From positions 2,256,326 to 2,320,325 of the forward strand of contig NZ_JAPELL010000001.1 of assembly GCF_026094475.1 (NCBI RefSeq): a DNA stretch of 64,000 nt. The letters are read 5' to 3'. The DNA is from Homoserinimonas sedimenticola. Lineage in GTDB: Bacteria; Actinomycetota; Actinomycetes; Actinomycetales; Microbacteriaceae. Under the pieces are notes generated by a model, which was given only the letters and a program-made list of their open reading frames with translations, was not told the origin of the DNA and searched no databases. The translations under genes were made by a program, and so were the position numbers. Shown here piece by piece: positions 15,536-24,528 of the stretch (position 1 is its first letter; each line of letters starts with the position of its first letter).

Positions 15536-17539
15536 CTACCGCCGCTTCATGTCGGCCTTCGCCTGGTACATGGCGCGGTCGGCGCGGTCGAGCAGGCTGG
15601 GCGCGTCGAGCCCGAGTTCGAGGTGGCCGACGCCGATTGCGACGCGCACGTATGTCTCCTCGCCCTGGATGATGAAGGGCTCGTCGAAGGCGTCGCGCAC
15701 GCGGTCCACGACCGTCGCCTCCTCGCCAAGCCGCGTGTCTTCACACAGCACGACGAACTCGTCGCCCGCAAGGCGCGCGACCGTGTCGCCCTCCCGCACG
15801 GCGCCCTCCAGTCGGCGGGCCGTCTCGATGAGCACCTCATCGCCCACCTGATGCCCGAAGCGGTCGTTGATGCCTTTGAAGTCGTTGAGGTCGAGGAAGA
15901 GGAGGGCGAAGTGGTGGCCGCGGCTCGCGCGCCCGATCGCTTTGTCGAGGCGGTCGAGCAGCAGGCGCCGGTTGGGCAGTCCCGTGAGGACGTCGACGAG
16001 GGCCAGCTGAGCGAGTTCAGCCTGCGCTCGCCGCAGGAGAGTGTCCTCCATCTCGCGTGCAAGGGCCTCTGCAGCGCGCCGGTCACGCCCCGTCCACTGC
16101 GTAGATCGGTCGCTGACCTCCTCCACGCGAGGAGCGAGTTCGCCGCTCGCGGGGTCCTCCGCAAACCACGATCTCGTGGAGGTCACGGGCCGACGCACCC
16201 AGCACAAGAAGTCGCCTCGCGATCCCACGGAGACGGCGAGCAGGCCGGCCACGCCGGCAGCTGCCGCATACAGGCGCGGATGCATCCGCCGCACGTGATC
16301 CGTCATGAGCGCGCCGTGCCGACTGAGGGTCTGCAGCCATGGCCGCACGGTGTCGCGAATGGCCTCGACCTCGACCGCATCGAGATTGCCGAGGACCTCG
16401 AATTCATCGCCGATCTGAATGACCGCCCCGTCCGCCTTCACGAGTTCGAGGATCTCGTGCGACCCATTGTCAGAGGCGACGAGCGAGGAGGCGATGCGCG
16501 CGGTGTCGATCCGGTTTACGATGCCGCGCTGCAGTGCGAGCGTCTCCTCTTGACGGCGGACCTCCGCCGTGCGGGCGAGGGTGTCGATACGCGCATGCAC
16601 CGTGCGGGTGTACATCTCGATGCCGGCGCGAGTGAGCGCATCGACCCGACGGTGCTCGTGGGAGTGCGCGCCGATTGCGTAGGTGCGCCCGTCGATGCTC
16701 GCGAGGTTGAGGATGAGGCTCGACTGCCCCATTGCCCGTGAGATGACGCCCTGCGGGCCCTGGTCGCGACGGAGTGGGGAGAGCGTGAGATCCCAGGGTC
16801 GGCCCTGCGGATCGGTACGGGGCACGATGAGGCTGGGGTGCGTCGCGTCGATGCTGAATGATCGCACGGGCGTGAATTGCAGTCGCTCATTGGTGGTGCC
16901 GGCGGGAGGGGGAAAGTGCAGGTTCAGAAAGCTGGGGCATTCGTCAGCGAGTGACTCGGCGATGACTTCGGCGTGCCCATCGTCGTGGAACGTGACCACC
17001 ATGGTGCGTTCGAAGTCGATGAGTCGACGGATGTTCTCACACGCTTCGTCCCACAGCTCGGCGGGGTCGTCGACGTAGTCGAGGCGTTCCGTGGAGGTTG
17101 CGAGCCACAGGCTGAGGTCGGTGCCCGGCGCTGCGCTTTCCGGCACGGGCTCCAGGTGCACCATCGGCTGCTTGAACCGGAAGGTGAGGGTGATGAACCA
17201 CTCGACGCCTCGAAAGTCTCGCCCGCGAATCGGCCCGAGGCGCTCCACGCCCCGTCGCACTCGGCGCTGGCGCGGCCAGTCGACGAACTCGCGCATGGGC
17301 CGACCGAGCATTTCTTCGGGACGGAGACCCCAAAAGTTCTCGCAGGAGTCGGAGACTGAGGCGACCACGGCATCCGGGTACTTCGAGGTCGCGCACAGCA
17401 CAATGCCGCTGGGATGCACAAGCCCCGAGGAGTCCGTGACGATCGCGGCAGGCTCCAGATCGGCGGCGAACTCCCGGTCGCCAAAGGTGTCAGACGTTGA
17501 TGTCAACGACGGCCCCCTTGCCTGCTCTGTGTCATCCAC
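15536..17539 (-). CDS. phytochrome-like PAS-GAF-PHY protein with GGDEF output
   Basis: 667 residues. The N-terminal half follows bacteriophytochrome order: PAS-2 (about 25-135, with LVHPSGIVL in place of IQPHGALL), GAF (about 155-300, FERTMVVTFHDDGHAEVIAE and LNLHFP), PHY (about 315-480, GLLAVSVGSRGDFLCWVRR), then GGDEF (about 510-667). Chromophore residues are lost: FPPPAGTT replaces FPASDIP, SPLR replaces SP-x-H, AHSH replaces ACHH, and no Cys precedes the PAS motif. The catalytic motif is AGDEF (591-595) with an RxxD inhibitory site (REGD) five residues before it, so diguanylate cyclase activity is plausible. GTG start 17539 has GAGG upstream; the frame stays open much further upstream but that is antisense shadow. 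Confidence 0.82.
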   Translation of the reverse strand: MDDTEQARGPSLTSTSDTFGDREFAADLEPAAIVTDSSGLVHPSGIVLCATSKYPDAVVASVSDSCENFWGLRPEEMLGRPMREFVDWPRQRRVRRGVERLGPIRGRDFRGVEWFITLTFRFKQPMVHLEPVPESAAPGTDLSLWLATSTERLDYVDDPAELWDEACENIRRLIDFERTMVVTFHDDGHAEVIAESLADECPSFLNLHFPPPAGTTNERLQFTPVRSFSIDATHPSLIVPRTDPQGRPWDLTLSPLRRDQGPQGVISRAMGQSSLILNLASIDGRTYAIGAHSHEHRRVDALTRAGIEMYTRTVHARIDTLARTAEVRRQEETLALQRGIVNRIDTARIASSLVASDNGSHEILELVKADGAVIQIGDEFEVLGNLDAVEVEAIRDTVRPWLQTLSRHGALMTDHVRRMHPRLYAAAAGVAGLLAVSVGSRGDFLCWVRRPVTSTRSWFAEDPASGELAPRVEEVSDRSTQWTGRDRRAAEALAREMEDTLLRRAQAELAQLALVDVLTGLPNRRLLLDRLDKAIGRASRGHHFALLFLDLNDFKGINDRFGHQVGDEVLIETARRLEGAVREGDTVARLAGDEFVVLCEDTRLGEEATVVDRVRDAFDEPFIIQGEETYVRVAIGVGHLELGLDAPSLLDRADRAMYQAKADMKRR

Positions 17540-17560
17540 ATGCCGCCTCAGATATGTGGC

Positions 17561-17572
17561 CGGAACGTTCCG
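17561..17572. promoter_or_regulatory. 12-bp palindrome between GGDEF and EAL genes
   Basis: CGGAACGTTCCG, a perfect palindrome, in the 102-bp divergent gap. It is 22 bases upstream of the GGDEF GTG and 70 bases upstream of the EAL ATG, so it could be an operator controlling the synthesis and breakdown arms of c-di-GMP together. No known regulator matches it with confidence. Confidence 0.4.
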
Positions 17573-17641
17573 TTGTATGGTCAGGGTAGCAGGAGGGCCG
17601 CCCCGCAAGCACGGCGGTGCCGTGTCGAGAGAGGCCCCACG

Positions 17642-18313
17642 ATGATCAGACACGAAGTGCTCTTCCAACCGATCGTGCGGCTGGCCGACTGGGAGATCGT
17701 CGGCTTTGAGGCACTCGCGCGGTTCGACGACGGACGCTCCCCGCTCGCCCACCTCCACGATGCTCGCTCCGATGGTTCCCTCGTGGAACTCGAGCTGAGG
17801 CTCATCGAGACGGCTCTCGCGAGCTGTGCGAGCCTCCCGAAGCACCTCATGACCACCGTCAACGCGAGCGTCGAGACGATGCTGGATCCCCGTCTCGCTG
17901 AGATGCTGGCTCGCGATACCTCCCGTGAGTGGGGCGTCGAACTCTCCGAGATGTCGGCCGTGACCGTGTATGAGGGCCTGCGGCAGGTGGTCAGCAATCT
18001 CGGGCTTGTGCTCCTGATCGATGATGCCGGGTCGCGCCACTCGGATGTCGACCGCGTGAGCAAGTCGTCGCCGGCCGTCGTCAAGGTCGATAAGGGAGTG
18101 CTGCAGCGGGCGACGGATGCGGTGCCAGACACCCGTGCTCTGCGCGAGTACCGGGCCGCGGCCACGGCGGCGGGTGCCCTCGCGCTCGCGGAGGGCGTTG
18201 AGACGCCCACGCAGCGGCGCCTCTTGATCGACTTCGGCTACGACCTGGGGCAGGGCTATCTCTTCGGCCACCCGGCCCCCGTCGAGGACTGGGTGGCCCG
18301 CCTCCCGCAGTGA
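17642..18313 (+). CDS. EAL-domain c-di-GMP phosphodiesterase
   Basis: 223 residues, a free-standing EAL domain with no sensor. FQPIV at 8-12, EAL at 23-25 (GFEALAR), TVNAS, ELSE, DDAG in place of DDFG, VKVDK, AEGVET and GQGYLFG are all in order, so the metal-binding and catalytic positions appear intact and hydrolysis of c-di-GMP to pGpG is likely. ATG 17642 follows a GAGAGG site. Divergent from the GGDEF protein; together they form a local synthesis/hydrolysis pair. Only one base separates the stop from the -35 of the next gene. Confidence 0.92.
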   Translation: MIRHEVLFQPIVRLADWEIVGFEALARFDDGRSPLAHLHDARSDGSLVELELRLIETALASCASLPKHLMTTVNASVETMLDPRLAEMLARDTSREWGVELSEMSAVTVYEGLRQVVSNLGLVLLIDDAGSRHSDVDRVSKSSPAVVKVDKGVLQRATDAVPDTRALREYRAAATAAGALALAEGVETPTQRRLLIDFGYDLGQGYLFGHPAPVEDWVARLPQ

Positions 18314-18342
18314 TTGCACTCTTGGATGTAAGGTGCAAGAAT
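18314..18342 (+). promoter_or_regulatory. promoter and inverted-repeat operator of the TetR gene
   Basis: TTGCAC (18314-18319), 17 bases, AAGAAT (18337-18342); transcription would start at about 18349-18350, on the ATG. TTGCAC/GTGCAA and TGCA-AGAA-TGCA inverted repeats overlap the -35 and -10, as expected for an autorepressing TetR protein. Confidence 0.6.
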
Positions 18343-18349
18343 GCACTGT

Positions 18350-20729
<2,380 letters not shown>

Positions 20730-20834
20730 GACGCACCTCATGAACCTGTGAGTTCGCTCAGCAGTGACGCGCGTGGCCGCGGCGCGGCATACGGTCAGCC
20801 TTGACCACGCAGGGCGAACGAAAGGACGACTGTC

Positions 20835-21290
20835 ATGAGCGCCACCACCACGCGAGCGTTTGCACAAACCCCCGTTCAGAAGGGTTCGCTGATCGTCGGA
20901 ATCGTGTTCCTTCTTGTCGGCATTCTGGGCTTCATCCCCGGGATCACGACGAACTTCGACACGATCCAGTTCGCGGGCCACGAGTCTGAGGCGATGCTGC
21001 TCGGCATCTTCCAGGTGTCGATCCTGCACAACATCGTGCACCTGCTCTTCGGAGTGCTCGGCATCGCCCTCGCACGGAGCATCTCGGGCTCGAAGGCCTA
21101 CCTGGTCTGGGGTGGTGTCATCTACCTGGTGCTGTGGCTCTACGGCCTCTTCTTCAGCGGTGACACTGCGGCCAACTTCGTTCCGCTCAACAACGCGGAC
21201 AACTGGCTGCACCTGTTCCTCGGCATCGGCATGATCGCCCTGGGTCTTCTGCTCCCGCGCCTCGACGACACCGCGAGGACGCACCGCTAA
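20835..21290 (+). CDS. DUF4383 membrane protein
   Basis: 151 residues, four TM segments. Sequence blocks GFIPGITTNFDTIQFAGHES, FQVSILHNIVHLLFGVLGI and ADNWLHLFLGIGMI fit DUF4383, a small actinobacterial membrane family of unknown role; His residues near the membrane are conserved there. A GAAAGGACG site precedes ATG 20835. It stands alone before a strong terminator. Confidence 0.9.
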   Translation: MSATTTRAFAQTPVQKGSLIVGIVFLLVGILGFIPGITTNFDTIQFAGHESEAMLLGIFQVSILHNIVHLLFGVLGIALARSISGSKAYLVWGGVIYLVLWLYGLFFSGDTAANFVPLNNADNWLHLFLGIGMIALGLLLPRLDDTARTHR

Positions 21291-21309
21291 ACGCCACAGA
21301 GACGACGTC

Positions 21310-21350
21310 ACGCACCCTCCCGCATTCGGGGAGGGTGCGTGTGTCGTTTA
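21310..21350 (+). terminator. rho-independent terminator after the DUF4383 gene
   Basis: ACGCACCCTCCC (21310-21321) pairs with GGGAGGGTGCGT (21329-21340), followed by GTGTCGTTT. Ideal position 20 bases after the stop codon. Confidence 0.88.
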
Positions 21351-21366
21351 AGGGGAGGATGTCGGG

Positions 21367-21750
21367 ATGGAACACGTGCGCTGCCCCTGCCTGAGTGGTG
21401 AGCCGTATGACGGATGCTGCGGCCCCTACCATCGCGGCGAAGCATCCGCCCCCACGGCCGAGCGCCTCATGCGCTCACGCTTCAGCGCCTTCGCGGTCGG
21501 TGACGCGGAGTACCTGCTCGCGACGTGGCATCCGTCGACGCGGCCCGCGTCGCTCGACCTCGACGAGCGTCTGCGGTGGTATCGCCTCGACATCCACGCG
21601 ACGCAGGCGGGCGGTCTCGCGGATGACACGGGCGTGGTCGAGTTCACCGCCTACTACAAGCCGAGGCCGGGGGCGGATGTCGCGGCGGGCGAGCAGCACG
21701 AGGTGAGCGAGTTCGAACGCGCCGGAGGACGCTGGTACTTCGTGGAGTAG
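21367..21750 (+). CDS. YchJ/UPF0225 family protein, SEC-C-like
   Basis: 127 residues. N-terminal metal-binding motif CPCLSGEPYDGCCGPYH (Cys near 6, 8, 17, 18 and a His) is the YchJ/SEC-C pattern, followed by LMRSRFSAFAVGDAEYLLATWH, the NTF2-like YchJ domain. The protein family is conserved but without an assigned role. Convergent with the DUF1206 gene: 4 bp between the ends. Confidence 0.88.
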   Translation: MEHVRCPCLSGEPYDGCCGPYHRGEASAPTAERLMRSRFSAFAVGDAEYLLATWHPSTRPASLDLDERLRWYRLDIHATQAGGLADDTGVVEFTAYYKPRPGADVAAGEQHEVSEFERAGGRWYFVE

Positions 21751-21754
21751 GCGC

Positions 21755-22567
21755 TTAGCGGCGGATGTACACGCCGCGCGCCGCCAGATACACGCCGTGC
21801 AGCATGAAGCCGCCGGCCACCGCGTAGAGGAAGCCGGGACCGGTCGGCAGCTCCGCAAGCCAGCGGATGGCGCCGTCGAGGCCCGAGGTCCAGCTCGAGT
21901 CGGTGAAGAGGGCCCCGCCCGCGAAGAGTGCCCCCACGACGAGGAGGGCGAGCCCCTTCATGGTGTGCCCCACGATGCCGACGACGACGATAGCGCCGCC
22001 GAGAGCGCTGTGCGGCGGCTGGATGTCCTCCAGAAAGTTGCGGCTCAGGCCCCGGAACACGAATGCGACCCCCACCGCGCCCACCACGATGCCGAGCGCG
22101 GCGAGCACGAAGACGCCGCCCGGGAAGTCGATGAGCATGCTGCTGACGGTGCGGGCTGACTCCGCAGCATCCGGTCGCCCGCCGATCGCGAAGGCGAGGC
22201 AGGCGAGCCCGACGGCGGCGAAACCGACCGCCTTCGCGTGATTGCGCAGCCAGCGAGGAAAGACCTTCGACTGATCGGGGCGGACCGTGCGCGAGCCCGT
22301 CCACTGCCAGAGCCCCAGCCCGATGAGACAGACGGTCGCCAGCCACAACAGGATGCTGCCGCCCGGGGTCTCCGCGAGGGCCTGGAGTGCGCCCGTCTGA
22401 TCGGCATTGCCCGAGAAGCCGCGAACGACCGAGATCGCGAGAACCCCGATGAGCGCGTGCACGAGCCCGCTCGCGACGAGGCCGGCGCGGGCCAACCAGC
22501 GCACGGGACGGCTATGACTGGCCTCCCGCATGCGCTCCCGCGTGCCGCGGTCGCCGTCACTCGTCAT
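21755..22567 (-). CDS. DUF1206 membrane protein
   Basis: 270 residues with about six TM segments arranged as three similar pairs (WLARAGLVASGLVHALIGVLA; AVGFAAVGLACLAFAIGG; GHTMKGLALLVVGALFAGGA). This internal repeat with G-x-x-x-HA turns is characteristic of DUF1206. Function unknown. ATG 22567 preceded by AGGGGGA. An ATG at 22531 would also start before the first TM. Confidence 0.88.
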   Translation of the reverse strand: MTSDGDRGTRERMREASHSRPVRWLARAGLVASGLVHALIGVLAISVVRGFSGNADQTGALQALAETPGGSILLWLATVCLIGLGLWQWTGSRTVRPDQSKVFPRWLRNHAKAVGFAAVGLACLAFAIGGRPDAAESARTVSSMLIDFPGGVFVLAALGIVVGAVGVAFVFRGLSRNFLEDIQPPHSALGGAIVVVGIVGHTMKGLALLVVGALFAGGALFTDSSWTSGLDGAIRWLAELPTGPGFLYAVAGGFMLHGVYLAARGVYIRR

Positions 22568-22652
22568 TCCCCCTTGTTATCACTGAAACGACGCCTGTCA
22601 GTTCACTGGATGCGGGCGCGAGGCTGCGAAGGCGGGACTACCTTCTGGGGGC

Positions 22653-22871
22653 ATGAGCGAGGAATTGAAGGACGGCGACATCGAGACGGTGTCGAACCGC
22701 GGACAGTGGATCAACCGGGTGATCGGCAGCGCCGAGCTCTCGGAGAGTTTCTCCAGCAAGGAGGAGGCGGTCGATGCGGGCCGCAGCCTCGCGCAGCAGC
22801 TCGGCGCCCGGCACGTCGTCTCCGACGAGGAGCCGACCGGGGCGATCACCGATCAGGACCCCTCTGCCTGA
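22653..22871 (+). CDS. DUF2188 family small protein
   Basis: 72 residues. The order VSNRGQWINRVIGSAELSES then SSKEEAVDAGRSLAQQLGA followed by a short acidic end is the DUF2188 pattern, small soluble proteins of unknown role. GGGGGC just before ATG 22653 may act as a ribosome site. Divergent from the DUF1206 gene. Seen next to CsbD, which suggests a general-stress set, though that is inference. Confidence 0.8.
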   Translation: MSEELKDGDIETVSNRGQWINRVIGSAELSESFSSKEEAVDAGRSLAQQLGARHVVSDEEPTGAITDQDPSA

Positions 22872-22979
22872 CCGCCGGCGGGGTTGCGCCTGTGAGTCGG
22901 GTGGACGGCCCTTGCGGCGTTGCGCAGCGGGGGTAGCGTCACAGGCATCCATTGCCGATAGGAAAGGACGGTGCTCACC

Positions 22980-23147
22980 ATGAGCGACAAGTTCGAGAAC
23001 AAGGCAGAGGAATTCGGCGGCAAGGCCAAGGAGGCCACCGGTAAGGCGACCGACGACGAGAGTCTTGAAGCCGAAGGTAAGACGGACCAGACGAAGGCCA
23101 ACCTCAAGCAGGCTGGCGAGAACGTGAAGGACGCCTTCACCAACTAG
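22980..23147 (+). CDS. CsbD-like stress protein
   Basis: 55 residues. MSDKFENKAEEFGGKAKEAT and a second repeat of the K-x-x-x-G-K-x-x-E pattern, rich in Lys, Glu, Asp and Ala with no Cys or Trp: the CsbD/YjbJ composition and length. Homologues are induced by general stress (SigB-controlled in Bacillus). AAAGGACGG lies 8 bases upstream of ATG 22980. Two small hairpins follow the stop (23161-23173 and 23184-23208). Confidence 0.92.
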   Translation: MSDKFENKAEEFGGKAKEATGKATDDESLEAEGKTDQTKANLKQAGENVKDAFTN

Positions 23148-23183
23148 GTCCTCAAGACGCAGTCCCAAGGACTGTCGATGCAG

Positions 23184-23208
23184 GCGGCGGCGCTACGGCG
23201 TCGCCGCC
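23184..23208 (+). terminator. hairpin between CsbD and Pr6Pr genes
   Basis: GGCGGCG (23184-23190) pairs with CGCCGCC (23202-23208). Follows the csbD-like stop by 37 bases and lies before the promoter TAGGCT of the next gene. No T-run except CTCTGTT. Confidence 0.5.
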
Positions 23209-23242
23209 GTCGTCTCTGTTCCCGACCCCGTAGGCTCTCGCC

Positions 23243-23962
23243 ATGAGTGACGAGACGACCGGCACTGTTGCCGGGGGAACTACGGTGGGGCGCAGCATCC
23301 GTCTCGCCGCTTTCGTGTGGCGGGTCGTGCTGCTCATCGTGTGTGGCTACGGGCTGTACCTCAACACGGGACTCGACGACGGCGCACTCGACCTGCAGTC
23401 GTTCAGCTACTACACGATCCTCTCCAACCTTTTCGTGTTGCTCGCCTACCTCTGGGTGACGGGCCGCACCGCGCTCGCGCTCGGGCCGGACCGCCGGGAG
23501 CTGCCCGTGCTGGCGCCCGTGCTCTCCGGCATGGTGCTCGTGGCGATCACCATCACGGGGCTCGTCTACAACTTCGTGCTCGTGCCGCGGGATGTCGCGC
23601 TCGGCACCTTCGACGGCGGCGACCTCGCCGACCTGCTCGTGCACACCTGGGTGCCGCTGCTGACGGTCGGCGAGTGGCTGCTCTTCGCCCGCAAGGGCCG
23701 CTTCCGCTGGTGGTACTCGGCCGTGTGGCTCGTGACGCCGGCCGCCTACGCGATCTTCGCCTTCATCCGCGCCGAGGTCGGGCCCGTGCTGAAGGGGGTC
23801 TCAAGCCGCTACCCCTACTTCTTCCTCGACGCCGACGAGTTCGGCTGGAGCACTGTGCTCGTGAACGTGCTCTGGCTGCTCGTCGGCTTCCTGGCCCTCG
23901 GCCTGATCGTCGTCGCGGTCGACCGGATGCTCGGGGTCGCCGCCCGGCACCTGCGACGCTGA
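23243..23962 (+). CDS. Pr6Pr family membrane protein
   Basis: 239 residues with six predicted TM segments and the Pr6Pr (FAR-17a/AIG1-like) pattern: YYTILSNLFVLLAYLW, ITITGLVYNFVLVPRD, DLLVHTWVPLLTVGEWLLF (conserved His and Trp) and YPYFFLDADEFGW. Role unknown; animal relatives of the fold include FAHFA hydrolases, but that activity should not be assumed. TAGGCT (23231-23236) lies six bases before the ATG, so probably leaderless. Confidence 0.88.
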   Translation: MSDETTGTVAGGTTVGRSIRLAAFVWRVVLLIVCGYGLYLNTGLDDGALDLQSFSYYTILSNLFVLLAYLWVTGRTALALGPDRRELPVLAPVLSGMVLVAITITGLVYNFVLVPRDVALGTFDGGDLADLLVHTWVPLLTVGEWLLFARKGRFRWWYSAVWLVTPAAYAIFAFIRAEVGPVLKGVSSRYPYFFLDADEFGWSTVLVNVLWLLVGFLALGLIVVAVDRMLGVAARHLRR

Positions 23963-24007
23963 GCTCTTGCGCTGCTGAGCTTTTTGTGCCGCTGAGCGCC
24001 GCGCTCG

Positions 24008-24313
24008 TCAGCGGATCGTGAAGCTGCCGCTCTCGATCGGCTCGAGTTCCTCGACATCGACGCGGTCGACGCGGGCGAACTGGGAGCCGCGCTGCAGGAA
24101 CTCGATCATGTCCTCGACCTGTGCGTGCGTGCCCTCGACCTCGGCGAGCACAGTGCCGTCGTTCTGATTCTTGACCCAGCCGGTCGCGCCGATCTCGGTC
24201 GCGTGCTCGGCCGTCGCCCAGCGGAAGCCCACGCCCTGCACGACCCCGTGCACCACGGCGCGGATGCGGCGGTCGGTCGAACGGGAGGCTCCAGCATCCA
24301 TGGTCCCCATCAT
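24008..24313 (-). CDS. acylphosphatase
   Basis: 101 residues. Hydrolyses acyl phosphates such as acetyl or carbamoyl phosphate. The signature RAVVHGVVQGVGFRW (phosphate loop with catalytic Arg) and GWVKNQNDGTVLAEVEG (catalytic Asn) are complete. Start may be 24313 or an ATG at 24301; both precede the domain. Independent gene, convergent with Pr6Pr. Confidence 0.93.
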   Translation of the reverse strand: MMGTMDAGASRSTDRRIRAVVHGVVQGVGFRWATAEHATEIGATGWVKNQNDGTVLAEVEGTHAQVEDMIEFLQRGSQFARVDRVDVEELEPIESGSFTIR

Positions 24314-24528
24314 GCCGTGTCGACGCCGAGTTGCCCAGATGGGCGGTCACGGAGCCCTTGAGAAGCTACGAAGTGGGCAACTCGGTGACCAGTCGGGGGT
24401 CGCGGACGATGACGCGCTGGCGCGGCGGCCTGAGTGTTCATCCACGGTTCACCTGGGGTTGACGGGGCACCAGCACACTTCGAGCGGCAGCCGTTCGCGC
24501 TGCAACCCGACGCCCGAAAGGTTCTCCC

